NCBI GenBank assembly: GCA_049512335.1
Contig: JBEKXE010000002.1
Span: 1-64,000 of the forward strand
From: Lustribacter sp049512335
GTDB taxonomy: Bacteria > Vulcanimicrobiota > Vulcanimicrobiia > Vulcanimicrobiales > Vulcanimicrobiaceae
Direction of reading: 5' to 3'
DNA length: 64,000 nucleotides
The position numbers and the translations under genes were made by a program. Shown here in pieces: positions 34,649-42,968 of this stretch. The notes under the pieces were generated by a model that saw only the letters and a list, made by a program, of their open reading frames with translations, was not told the origin of the DNA and did no database searches. How positions within the stretch are numbered: the first letter of the stretch is position 1; every line of letters starts with the position of its first letter.

Positions 34649-35832
34649 TTCTCGAGCGGGTCGCGGACGGCGGGGTAGGTTGCGATCGTCGTGTTCTGCA
34701 GTTGGCCGTTGACCTTGTCGACGCGGCGGATGTAGATGTTCTGGATGCAGTCGCGCGTTTGGGGGTCGATCTGGATCGGCCCGCGGGCGCTGTCCAGCTT
34801 CATCCCGCGCAGCAGCGCCATCGTCTTCTCCGGCTCGATGTTGCCGTTTTGGGCGGCGACGAGTTTGTAGATCGCCGCCAGCGCGTCGTACGTCGCGACG
34901 GTGTAGAAGTCGGGATACTCGATCGATGCGTCGATCGCGTGCATGTCGTGGGTGACTTTCTTGTTCATCGGCGCGTCGAGCGCGGGCGAGTAGTTCATCG
35001 CCGTGTACACGCCGAGCGCGCTGTCGCCCTCGTCGGGGAAGAACTTCTCGAGCGTGAGATCGCCGGTCGCGAGAATCTTGGTCCCGGATTTGTCGCCGCC
35101 CGAGCCCTGCCACGCCTTCAGAAACGACCGCCCCGAAACGGTGAGGAAAACAAAGACGGCCTGCGGCTTGGCGTCGCGCACGCGCTGCACGTAGGCGGCC
35201 ATGTCGGTAACGCCGAGCGGCACGCGAACCTCACCCAGAATCGTTCCGCCTTTGGCCGTGAACGCCGTGCGAAAGGTGTTGGCCGCATCGATCCCGGGCC
35301 CGAAGTCGAGCACGAGGATGTAGGCGTTCTTGAGTTTCTGCTTCGACGCCCAATCGGCCAGCGGATAGGTCACCTGGCCGGTCGTGAAGCTGAACCGCGC
35401 GAAATACGGATTCGGTTCGAGGATGCCGTAGCCGCCGGAATTGGTGACGAGCGTCGGCATTTTGGCCGCGGTCGTGACCTGGCCGACGGCCAACGCATTC
35501 GGCGAAAGCGTCAAACCCATCATCAGGTCGACCTTCTCGTTGACGATCAGCTCTTGCGCCAGCCGGCGCGCGTTCTCGGGGTTCGGGCCGCCGTCGTCGC
35601 GCTTGATCAGCGTGACCTTCCGTCCGGCCACCGTATCGCCGTGCTCTTTGAAGAACGCAGCGATTGCGGCTTCCAGCGGCGCGTCTTCGTCGGCGTACGG
35701 GCCCGAGAACGTGCCGAGGTAGCCAACTTTCAGCGGCGGCAGATCGGCGGCCGAGCCGCGCCGCGCGCCGAGCGCGAGTGCGGTGCTCGCGGCGCCGGCC
35801 AGCAGCGTGGAACGCGAGAACCGCGCGTTCAC
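34645..35832 (-). CDS. Leu/Ile/Val-type (type 1) ABC solute-binding protein
   Basis: A 395-residue exported binding protein. It has a signal peptide (RFSRSTLLAGAASTALALGA, cleavage near GSAADL), a type-1 fold with KVGYLGTFSGPYADEDAPL, NPENARRLAQELIVNEKVD, and LMMGLTLSPNALAVGQV. The start is a GTG overlapping the stop of the upstream amidohydrolase. It lies between two paralogous amidohydrolases, so it probably captures the amide- or ester-containing substrate that they hydrolyse (inference). No cognate membrane transporter genes are present. Confidence 0.92.
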   Translation of the reverse strand: MNARFSRSTLLAGAASTALALGARRGSAADLPPLKVGYLGTFSGPYADEDAPLEAAIAAFFKEHGDTVAGRKVTLIKRDDGGPNPENARRLAQELIVNEKVDLMMGLTLSPNALAVGQVTTAAKMPTLVTNSGGYGILEPNPYFARFSFTTGQVTYPLADWASKQKLKNAYILVLDFGPGIDAANTFRTAFTAKGGTILGEVRVPLGVTDMAAYVQRVRDAKPQAVFVFLTVSGRSFLKAWQGSGGDKSGTKILATGDLTLEKFFPDEGDSALGVYTAMNYSPALDAPMNKKVTHDMHAIDASIEYPDFYTVATYDALAAIYKLVAAQNGNIEPEKTMALLRGMKLDSARGPIQIDPQTRDCIQNIYIRRVDKVNGQLQNTTIATYPAVRDPLEK

Positions 35833-37376
35833 GCGCTGCAACCGCACGGCGGCAAGCCGGTGAACGCGGCAAACGTTCCGGTGGCCACCCGGCGTTCGGT
35901 TTTCTTTTTCATGCCGTCGAGGTCGGCGGCGGAGTGGTAGACGCCGGCGCGCACGACGGCCGAGATGTTGTGCAGGTTCTGCACGCTGACCAAGGGATCG
36001 TCGGTGAGCACTACGAGGTTGGCATCCTTTCCTTCGGCGACGCTGCCCATCGTGGACTCGCGCCCTAAGAACTGCGCTCCGTTGAGCGTCGTCATCTGCA
36101 GCACGTCGAGCGGCGCGAGCCCGGCTTCTTCGAGCAGATCGAACTCCTGATGGAGGCTGAAGCCGGGAATGACGAACCCGCCGCCGACGTCGGTGCCGGC
36201 CAGCATCTTGACGCCCGCGGCCTTGAACGGCTTCACCAGACTCGTCTGCAACGCGAAGAGCGACTTGAGCGTCGCGCGCGCCGGCGCGGAGAGTTTCGTC
36301 GAGAACTCGCGCGAGACATCTTCCCACATCGCGCGCGTCGTCTTGGGCACGTAGCGCAGGTTGGGATCGTTCCAATACTGCTCGTCGTCGCCGAACTCCA
36401 TCGTGCGGACGCGGATCAGCGTCGGGTTGAGCCACGTGCCGGTGGCGACGAAATGCGCGGCGAGATCGAGCGAGCGTGGTGCGTTGAACGTGTCGATCAC
36501 GCGCTGATAGCGCACGAACTCCGCCGCAGGAGTATCGACGGTCGGGTTCGCGACCGAGCGCCGGACGTCGCTCGCGGTCATCGGGCCGCTGCGCGGCGGC
36601 GGCGGCTGGGGCGGATTCTGGGCCATGATCGCGCGGAGCGCGGCCTCGTCGGTCGAGCAGCCCAGCAGGATGCTATCGCGCGGCCCCATGTGCTCGATCG
36701 AATGCATGCCGGCGGTGGCGGCGTCGCGCACGTTCACGCTGGGCGGCAGATGGCCCAGAAAGCGCAGGCCTTGGCGCGTGCTCTCGGCCACCGCGGCGAA
36801 GAACACGTCGGGCCGCACGTCGATGACCTTGATGAAGTCGGCGCCCTGCGTTTTCTGCGCTTGCACTTCGGCGACGACGGCTTCGGGCGAGCGCGCGTTC
36901 GGACCGGCGAGCGTGTTGCCCGGCATTTCGAGCAGTTCGGGCGTCTCGACCGGCGGCAGCAGTTGCCCGCGCGAGCGGGCGGCGAGCATCTCGGGCGACG
37001 CCGCCAACTGGCGGAAACCCGTGATGCCGTTGGCGAGCATCAGGGTCAGCGCGCCTTCGGGATCGGCCATGTTCAGGGGATGCGCGTGCAAGTCGTTGTA
37101 GCCCGGCACCACGAACGTGCCGCGCGCGTCGACCGTGCGCGCCGAGCGGTCGGCGGGGATGCTGCCCGCCGCTGCGATCCGCGCGATCTTACCGTTCGCG
37201 ATCACGATCGTCATGTTGCGGCTCAGCGTGCCGTCATGCGTGTCGACGATCGTCACCCCGTTGAGCACCAGTCGCTGGTTTGCGTCGGCAGCCCCGGCCG
37301 GAACGCGCGCCGCCGCGGCGAGCAGACCGCTCGTTCCAAGAGCCAGCGCGCGACGGCGATTGGGGTGGTTATGCAT
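35829..37376 (-). CDS. Exported amidohydrolase family protein, copy 1
   Basis: A 515-residue amidohydrolase with an arginine-led export signal (NRRRALALGTSGLLAAAA; residues about 6-23, cleavage near AGAA). It has His-x-His in YNDLHAHPLN, a lysine in GADFIKVIDV, His in FLGHLPP and SIEHMG, and Asp in LAGTDVGGG. It is paralogous to the protein at 33218, with many identical blocks. A proline-rich loop (PPQPPPPR) matches the insert of its paralogue. It probably acts in the periplasm while the copy at 33218 acts in the cytoplasm. The end of the NTF2-like gene overlaps its start by 8 bp. Confidence 0.9.
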   Translation of the reverse strand: MHNHPNRRRALALGTSGLLAAAARVPAGAADANQRLVLNGVTIVDTHDGTLSRNMTIVIANGKIARIAAAGSIPADRSARTVDARGTFVVPGYNDLHAHPLNMADPEGALTLMLANGITGFRQLAASPEMLAARSRGQLLPPVETPELLEMPGNTLAGPNARSPEAVVAEVQAQKTQGADFIKVIDVRPDVFFAAVAESTRQGLRFLGHLPPSVNVRDAATAGMHSIEHMGPRDSILLGCSTDEAALRAIMAQNPPQPPPPRSGPMTASDVRRSVANPTVDTPAAEFVRYQRVIDTFNAPRSLDLAAHFVATGTWLNPTLIRVRTMEFGDDEQYWNDPNLRYVPKTTRAMWEDVSREFSTKLSAPARATLKSLFALQTSLVKPFKAAGVKMLAGTDVGGGFVIPGFSLHQEFDLLEEAGLAPLDVLQMTTLNGAQFLGRESTMGSVAEGKDANLVVLTDDPLVSVQNLHNISAVVRAGVYHSAADLDGMKKKTERRVATGTFAAFTGLPPCGCSA

Positions 37377-37977
37377 GGGCGAAGACGTTCGTGCCGGCGA
37401 GCCACGCCGCCCCGCGCTCGAGCAACCGTTGCAACGCGTCGCCGCGCGCACCGGGCAGGTCGGTCGCGACCGTGAGCCCGAGCCGCGACTGAAAGTAGGC
37501 AAGATGGCGGTAGCCTTCCGGAAAGCGCGCCAGCAGCTCGCGATCGAGCACCGGACGTTGCCCGGGGTCGACCGCATCGGCGCGGTCCTTCTCGTAGATC
37601 GGCTGACGGAAGACCAGGCCCCAACGCTCCGCACGGCGTTCGAGAAAGTCGTAGAACCGGCCGGTGCAGACGATGTCGCACACGACGCCTTCAAGCGGAC
37701 CGCGCAGCGAGATCGTCATCTTCGTTTGCGCGACGGCGCGGTCGCCGGTCACGTCGATCGCCTGGCCGCCCAGGAAGTGGATCGCGCTCATCCCGGCCTC
37801 CATCGCTTTGCGCGACGCGGCGATGAACTCGTCGACCGGGCTCAGCGTCCAGGTCGCGGACATCACGCCGTCGTCATGCCAGAGCGTGCGAAAGCGCTCC
37901 CAGTCGCCCGCGTCGCGCCAGATCACCCAGCGTTCGATCAGGTCGCGAATGGCGGCGCAATCAGCGGCTTCGCTCAA
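37369..37977 (-). CDS. NTF2-like (SnoaL-type) protein
   Basis: A 202-residue protein. Its first 140 residues form an NTF2-like cone: DLIERWVIWRDAGDWERFRTLWHDDG, then FLGGQAIDVTGDRAVAQTKMTISLRG. The last 60 residues form an extra helical tail. The start is a TTG with GAGGAG seven bases upstream, inside the end of the Rieske gene (17 bp overlap). NTF2-like folds are used by ring-hydroxylating dioxygenase beta subunits, by SnoaL-type cyclases and by isomerases. Here it may assist the Rieske oxygenase or act on its product (inference). Confidence 0.8.
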   Translation of the reverse strand: MSEAADCAAIRDLIERWVIWRDAGDWERFRTLWHDDGVMSATWTLSPVDEFIAASRKAMEAGMSAIHFLGGQAIDVTGDRAVAQTKMTISLRGPLEGVVCDIVCTGRFYDFLERRAERWGLVFRQPIYEKDRADAVDPGQRPVLDRELLARFPEGYRHLAYFQSRLGLTVATDLPGARGDALQRLLERGAAWLAGTNVFAHA

Positions 37978-39016
37978 GCACGCGCTCCTCGTGCGCGAGC
38001 ATCTTGTCGAGCACGCGCCGCATGTGCACGCGCGCGCCGTCGGCGACGATGTTGACCAAACCGTCTTCACCGCATTCGGCCAGCCGGGCTTGCTGCTCTT
38101 GGACGATCCACTGGTCTTCCTTGAACGCCGATGCGACCTCGTCGAACATCACCTGCGTCGCCTGCGGATCGTGCGGCCGGAAGCCGTTGAGCGTCGACCA
38201 GAAGTAATGGCAGGTCGTCGCCGTTTCCGGGGTGAGCGCGTGGAAGATGCGCATCGAGAAGCCGCCGTCGCGCTTTCCCTGGTCGTACGCGCCGGTGCCG
38301 GCGTCGATCGCGCCGACCCACTGCAACACGACCGCCGGCGCGACGAACTCGAACTCTTGCCAGCGGTCGATGCGATCCGCCAACGCCGGAACGGCCTTCT
38401 TGTATGTCGGCGGTGCCGGCGAATCGAGCATCCAGCGCGTGAACTTGAGCCCCGTCTCGGTCGGCTGCGTGTCCATGATCGCGTCGACGTGGGTCTGCGG
38501 GTTACCGCCGATCGTCGAGCCGTGCACGTACCCGAGGTGCGTGAGATCCATCAGGTTGTCGATCATCAGGTACGCGCTGCCGCGGATCGGGTACAGTGCG
38601 TGCACGTGCGGCCAGTGTTCGGGGTCGTTGTGATATGGAAAGGCGACGATCGCGGCCGGATCGGCGGCCGCCGGGTCGCCCATCCAGATCCACAGGCACG
38701 TATCTTTTTCCACCACCGGATACGAGCGCACGCGCGCTTTGGCCGGGATGTGGACTTGGCCCGGAATGTGCACGCAGGCACCGCTGCCGTCGTAGATCAT
38801 CCCGTGGTAGCCGCACTCGATCCCCGTTGCGACGCGTTGGCCGCAACTCAACGGTGCGCCGCGGTGACAACACATGTCGGCGAGCGCGGCGGCGCGGCCG
38901 TCAGCGTCGCGAAAGAGAACGATCGGCTGGTCGAGGATGCGCCGCGCCAGCGGCCGCTCCGCGACCTCTTCGGCCCAGGCCGCTACGTACCACGCATTGT
39001 TGATGAACGTCGACAT
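37961..39016 (-). CDS. Rieske oxygenase of the vanillate O-demethylase (VanA) type
   Basis: A 351-residue oxygenase component. The Rieske site is Cys49-x-His51 and Cys68-x2-His71 (MCCHRGAPL; ECGYHGM). The mononuclear iron site is the NLMDLTHLGYVH segment (near residues 165-176), with Asp, His and His. VanA-like enzymes demethylate methoxy aromatics or hydroxylate small aromatic or alicyclic acids with help from a flavin/ferredoxin reductase (VanB type), which is not in the window. It heads the minus operon and diverges from the FAD monooxygenase gene across a palindromic operator at 39064. Confidence 0.92.
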   Translation of the reverse strand: MSTFINNAWYVAAWAEEVAERPLARRILDQPIVLFRDADGRAAALADMCCHRGAPLSCGQRVATGIECGYHGMIYDGSGACVHIPGQVHIPAKARVRSYPVVEKDTCLWIWMGDPAAADPAAIVAFPYHNDPEHWPHVHALYPIRGSAYLMIDNLMDLTHLGYVHGSTIGGNPQTHVDAIMDTQPTETGLKFTRWMLDSPAPPTYKKAVPALADRIDRWQEFEFVAPAVVLQWVGAIDAGTGAYDQGKRDGGFSMRIFHALTPETATTCHYFWSTLNGFRPHDPQATQVMFDEVASAFKEDQWIVQEQQARLAECGEDGLVNIVADGARVHMRRVLDKMLAHEERVLERSR

Positions 39017-39040
39017 GCGAAAACATCCTTCGCGCGCGCC

Positions 39041-39079
39041 TTGACGGTCCGGAGGAAAATGGTATAGTACTCATACTAT
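39041..39079 (+). promoter_or_regulatory. Sigma70-like promoter for the FAD monooxygenase with overlapping palindromic operator
   Basis: TTGACG (39041-39046) and TATAGT (39063-39068) are separated by 16 bp, giving a credible promoter toward 39174. A perfect inverted repeat ATAGTA-CTCA-TACTAT covers 39064-39079 and buries the -10 element. This fits repression by a MarR-type regulator such as the one at 42302. The core GTATA-N6-ATACTNT (39062-39079) recurs in front of the marR/FAH gene pair at 42951. Confidence 0.55.
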
Positions 39080-39173
39080 TGCAGCGCGCCCCCGTCAAGG
39101 CTTTGGTGAGAAGAGGGACCGTTGAACCTGCAGCCCGGCGCGTGGACCTCCCTGCCGCTCCCACAAAGCTGAC

Positions 39174-40844
39174 GTGAAGCGCGAGACGACGGCGGTTGCG
39201 ATCGTCGGCGGCGGGCCCGTCGGGCTGCTGCTCGCCGCGGAGCTGGGCGCGCGCGGCGTACGGGTCATGGTGCTCGGCGAGAACGCCGGCACCGCGACGC
39301 ATCCCAAAGCCAACACGCACACCGCGCGCTCGATGGAGATCTATCGCCGCCACGGCATCAGCTCCGAGCTGCGCGCGCGCGGCTTGTCGCGCGGGCGGCG
39401 CACCGACGTCGCGTACTACACGCGGCTGCTCGGTCACGAGCTGCACCGCGTGGGACTGCCGACGCCGGCCGAGTCGATCGCCGAGACGCGCGAGGTTCCG
39501 ACGCGCTGGCCCACCCCCGAGCCGCAATTTCGCTCGAGCCAGCTCGTCTTGGAGCCGTTGCTGCTCGAATTTGCGCAACACTATCCGAGCGTCGACGTTC
39601 GCTTCGGACATCGCGTCGTCAAGGTCACCGACCGCGGCTCGAACGTCGTTCTCGACGTCGAGGTGACCGGGGCCGGACGAACGGCAATCGAGGCCGGCTA
39701 CGCCGTCGGCTGCGACGGCGGCCGCAGTTTCATGCGGCGCGAGCTCGGGCTGCGTTTCGAAGGCGAAGGCGGGCTCTCACTCGACTTCATGGGCGGGCGG
39801 ATGCAAGCCACGTATTTCCACGCACCGGGGCTGCAGCGCCGGCTGCGTCACCCGCACGCCTGGCAGAACTGGTTCTTGCTCCCCGGTTTGCGCGCGTTGA
39901 TGCTCACGCTCGACGCCGAGAACGACCTCTACCTCTTGCACTATCAGCCCCCGCCGGACGCGAGCGCGGCGAAAAGCTTCGCCGACGTTCTCGACGCCGT
40001 CGTCGGTGCGCCGGTCGAAGCCGAGGTGATCTCCGCCGCCGAGTGGCGGGCCGGCGTGAGCCTCGTCGCCGAGCACTTTCGCAGCGGCCGGTGTTTTCTG
40101 GCCGGCGATGCGGCGCATCTGTTCACGCCGACCGGCGGCTTCGGGCTGAACACCGGTATCGAAGACGCGTGCAATCTCGGCTGGAAGCTGGCGGCCGTGC
40201 TCGCCGGCTGGGCGCCCGAAGCGCTGCTCGACACCTATGAAGCCGAACGCAAACCGGTGGCGGAACGCAACACGAACTACGCCTTGACCCTCGCGCGGCG
40301 CAACGGGGAGTGTCCGGTGGATCCGGCAATCGAAGACGACGGTCCGGCCGGCGAGCGGGCGCGTGCGGCGGCGCAACGGCACCTGGCCGCCTACGCCCGC
40401 TGGGAGTACGACACGCCGGGGATCCAGCTCGGCGTCAGCTATCGCGGCTCGCCCGCCGTCGTCGACGACGGCTCGCCGGCCGTTCCCGATTCGCCGACCG
40501 AGTACGTGCCCAACGCCGTGCCGGGCAGCCGGCTGCCGAACGTTTGGCTGCCGGGCGGTGAGCCGCTCTACGACCGGCTCGGTTTCGGCTTCACCCTGAT
40601 CGGCCTCGGTCCGATGCGCGCGGTGCACGCCTGGCGCAGCGCCGCCGCCGAGCGCGGCATCCCGCTCGCGATCCTCGACCTCGCCGCATCGAGGGAGTTG
40701 CGCGCGCTCGTGCAAGCCGACTGGATCCTCGTGCGCCCCGATCTGCACGTCGCCTGGCGCGGCGACGCCGCCGATCCCGGCGCCATCCTCGACACCGTCA
40801 CCGCCCGGACGACCGCCCGCATCCAAGAACCCGCCAGAGCGTAA
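39174..40844 (+). CDS. FAD-dependent aromatic monooxygenase (PHBH/MhpA type)
   Basis: A 556-residue class A flavoprotein hydroxylase. It has a GxGxxG dinucleotide motif in AIVGGGPVGLLLAAELGARG (residues about 9-28), the DG motif in GCDGGRSFMRRELGL (near 180), and the GD motif GDAAHLFTPTGGFGLNTGIED (near 312). An extra C-terminal thioredoxin-like domain (about 420-556) is as in 3-(3-hydroxyphenyl)propionate hydroxylase and phenol hydroxylase. It hydroxylates a phenolic ring ortho to the hydroxyl, using NAD(P)H and O2. It starts at GTG and leads a three-gene operon with the VOC and hydrolase genes. Confidence 0.92.
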   Translation: MKRETTAVAIVGGGPVGLLLAAELGARGVRVMVLGENAGTATHPKANTHTARSMEIYRRHGISSELRARGLSRGRRTDVAYYTRLLGHELHRVGLPTPAESIAETREVPTRWPTPEPQFRSSQLVLEPLLLEFAQHYPSVDVRFGHRVVKVTDRGSNVVLDVEVTGAGRTAIEAGYAVGCDGGRSFMRRELGLRFEGEGGLSLDFMGGRMQATYFHAPGLQRRLRHPHAWQNWFLLPGLRALMLTLDAENDLYLLHYQPPPDASAAKSFADVLDAVVGAPVEAEVISAAEWRAGVSLVAEHFRSGRCFLAGDAAHLFTPTGGFGLNTGIEDACNLGWKLAAVLAGWAPEALLDTYEAERKPVAERNTNYALTLARRNGECPVDPAIEDDGPAGERARAAAQRHLAAYARWEYDTPGIQLGVSYRGSPAVVDDGSPAVPDSPTEYVPNAVPGSRLPNVWLPGGEPLYDRLGFGFTLIGLGPMRAVHAWRSAAAERGIPLAILDLAASRELRALVQADWILVRPDLHVAWRGDAADPGAILDTVTARTTARIQEPARA

Positions 40845-40857
40845 GGAGAGCACCGCC

Positions 40858-41463
40858 GTGACCGCAGCCGTAGAGAAGAAGACCGCCCCCAATCTCAAGT
40901 TCAGCCACATGGGAATCAGCGTCAAAGACATCGCGAAGATGGAAGCGTTTTACACGCGCGCGCTCGGCTTCACCGTCACCGATCGCGGCGAAGCTGCCGG
41001 CCTGCAAATCGTGTTCCTCTCGCGCGATCCGTTCGACCATCATCAGATCGTGCTGGCGACCGGACGCCCGGACAATCTGCCGGCCAACACCGCGCACCCG
41101 CAGTTCGGCCCCAGCATCAACCAGATCTCGTTCAAGCTGGGCTCGCTCGACGACTTGCGTGACGTTCACGAGCGCTTGCAGGCCGAAGGCGGAACCGACA
41201 TCTTTCCGGCCAATCACGGCATCGCGTGGAGTATCTATGCGCACGATCCCGAGGGCAACAACCTCGAGTTCTTCGTCGATACGGACTGGTACATCAAGCA
41301 GCCGTTCCTGATCCCGCTCGACCTCACGAAGAGCGATGCCGAGCTGGCCAAAGAGACGCATGCGATGTGCGAACAGAGCGAAGGCTACGAACCCTACTCC
41401 GCGTGGCGCGCACGCATCGCCAAGAAAATGACGCAGTTCGTCGACCCGGCCGCGGGACGCTGA
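40858..41463 (+). CDS. VOC family protein (small extradiol-dioxygenase-like)
   Basis: A 201-residue single VOC module with likely Fe(II) ligands His in FSHMGISV (near residue 17), His in the DHHQIVL segment and Glu in NNLEFFVDTDW (near 138). A GGAGAG ribosome site precedes the GTG start. Position between an aromatic monooxygenase and an alpha/beta hydrolase is the classic order for catechol formation, ring cleavage and hydrolysis, so an extradiol ring-cleavage role is likely. A glyoxalase-like or isomerase role is the alternative. Confidence 0.85.
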   Translation: MTAAVEKKTAPNLKFSHMGISVKDIAKMEAFYTRALGFTVTDRGEAAGLQIVFLSRDPFDHHQIVLATGRPDNLPANTAHPQFGPSINQISFKLGSLDDLRDVHERLQAEGGTDIFPANHGIAWSIYAHDPEGNNLEFFVDTDWYIKQPFLIPLDLTKSDAELAKETHAMCEQSEGYEPYSAWRARIAKKMTQFVDPAAGR

Positions 41464-41468
41464 CCCGC

Positions 41469-42353
41469 GTGACGGCCGTCCTTCCGAGCGACGTCGTGTT
41501 GACGACGGAACGCTATACGATCACCGGCCGGCGCAAGCTCGCCGATCGCGACGCGGCGGCCGACACGCCGCTCGTCATCGCGTTGCCCGGCGGCACCTAC
41601 ACCTCGGTCTACTTCGACGTCCCGGGCTGCTCGCTGCTCGATCGAGCGGCCGCGCTCGGCATCCCGGTGCTGGCGTTGGACCGGCCCGGCTACGCCGGCA
41701 GCACGGCGTTGTCGCCGGCGGAGTCCGACATCACGCACAACGCCGAACGGCTGGACGAAGCGATCGGCAAAATCTGGAACGCGGCGGGCAGCAGCGCGCG
41801 CGGGATCGTGCTGATCGGTCACTCGATCGGCGGCGCGATCACGGTTGAGATCGCCTCGCGCCGGCCGTCGTGGCCGCTGCTCGGCATCGCCGTCTCCGGC
41901 GTTGGCCTCTCGACGGCATCCGCCGATGGTGCGCGCTACAGCGGGCTGCCGCCGATCCCGATGATCGATCTGCCGCCGCCGGCCAAAGCCCGCATGATGT
42001 TCGGTCCGCCGTGGACGTACGCGGCCGACATGCCGGAGCGCAGTCGGGTTGCGGATGCGCCGGTGCCGCGCGCCGAGTTGATCGACATCACGCACACGTG
42101 GTCCGAGCGCGTGCACGGTCTCGCGGCGAAGATCACGGTGCCGGTGCACTATCGGCAAGCCCGCTTCGATCCGCTCTGGATCACCGGCGACGACCAAGTC
42201 GCCGGGTTTGCCGCCGCTTTTTCAGCCGCGCCGTTCGTCGACGCGCGGGCGTTCGAATCGGCCGGCCACTGCATCGACTTCCATCGTCTGGGACTCGCCT
42301 TTCAGCTCGAACAACTCGAATTCGCCTTGCGGTGCGCGGTCGCGCCGGAGTAG
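41469..42353 (+). CDS. Alpha/beta hydrolase (possible meta-cleavage product hydrolase)
   Basis: A 294-residue hydrolase with nucleophile Ser119 in the GHSIGG elbow, a candidate acid in ARFDPLW (near residue 235) and His in SAGHCIDFHR (near 270). The oxyanion-hole region is ALPGGTYTS. The start is a GTG four bases after the VOC stop, so they are co-transcribed. In this setting hydrolysis of the C-C bond of a ring-cleavage product (MhpC/BphD type) is expected (inference). Its 3' end overlaps the convergent marR gene by 52 bp. Confidence 0.88.
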   Translation: MTAVLPSDVVLTTERYTITGRRKLADRDAAADTPLVIALPGGTYTSVYFDVPGCSLLDRAAALGIPVLALDRPGYAGSTALSPAESDITHNAERLDEAIGKIWNAAGSSARGIVLIGHSIGGAITVEIASRRPSWPLLGIAVSGVGLSTASADGARYSGLPPIPMIDLPPPAKARMMFGPPWTYAADMPERSRVADAPVPRAELIDITHTWSERVHGLAAKITVPVHYRQARFDPLWITGDDQVAGFAAAFSAAPFVDARAFESAGHCIDFHRLGLAFQLEQLEFALRCAVAPE

Positions 42354-42931
42354 CGCCCGGCGGATTCGGCGCGTTTACGCGCCCGCTCGGTGATCTGCTC
42401 GCGCAGTTCGACCAGGTCGTTGCGCATACGCTCGTAGCGTTCGGCGCCCAGCAGCTCGGCGAAGTCGGCTTCGATGCGTTTGGCGGAACGGCGCGTCACG
42501 GACATGAACTCGCGGCCGCGCTTGGAATACGCGACGATCTTCGCGCGCCCGTCGGCCGGATCGGGTGAGAGGTCGACCAGTCCCAGCCGCGCGCACTCCT
42601 CGACGAGCTGTCCCATCGCGCCCTTGGTCACGCCGGCCCGCGCGGCCAGATCGACGATGCGCGTCCCCTTCGGGACGTCGATGTGGCGCAGCACGTTCAA
42701 GTGCACCTGGCGCACGTCGGTGAAGCCGGCTGCGTGATAGCTCTCGAGGATGCGCGCTTCGAAGGCGTGGAATGAGAACAGCAGCAGACGGCCGAGATTG
42801 TAGTGACGCCAGGCGAAGCGCGCGTCGGGGTCGAGGCCTTCGAAGATCTCGGGGTCCACGCCGCTGCTGACCCGCATCACCCGTTTGGTGTCCACCGAGT
42901 GCGCGGTGATGGACGCACGTGTCTTCGCCAT
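42302..42931 (-). CDS. MarR family transcriptional regulator
   Basis: A 209-residue regulator with a winged helix at residues about 85-150 (LAARAGVTKGAMGQLVEECARLGLV; the wing is DPADGRAKIVAYSKRGREF) flanked by dimerisation helices. The N-terminal 40 residues are longer than usual. It lies between the monooxygenase operon and the FAH gene and is divergent from the latter. MarR proteins repress aromatic-catabolism genes and are relieved by phenolic ligands. Matching operator-like sites at 39062 and 42951 make it the likely regulator of both promoters (inference). Confidence 0.9.
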   Translation of the reverse strand: MAKTRASITAHSVDTKRVMRVSSGVDPEIFEGLDPDARFAWRHYNLGRLLLFSFHAFEARILESYHAAGFTDVRQVHLNVLRHIDVPKGTRIVDLAARAGVTKGAMGQLVEECARLGLVDLSPDPADGRAKIVAYSKRGREFMSVTRRSAKRIEADFAELLGAERYERMRNDLVELREQITERARKRAESAGRYSGATAHRKANSSCSS

Positions 42932-42950
42932 AGGCTATGCTTCGCCGACC

Positions 42951-42968
42951 GTATAAGGACAATACTGT
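42951..42968. promoter_or_regulatory. Second GTATA-N6-ATACTNT operator-like site, marR/FAH divergent promoter
   Basis: In the 37-bp space between the divergent marR (start 42931) and FAH (start 42969) genes lies GTATAAGGACAATACTGT. It shares with the site at 39062 the frame GTATA-N6-ATACT-N-T. TATAAG may be the -10 element for the FAH gene, which would make that mRNA nearly leaderless. Autoregulation of marR is expected if the site is real. Confidence 0.5.
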
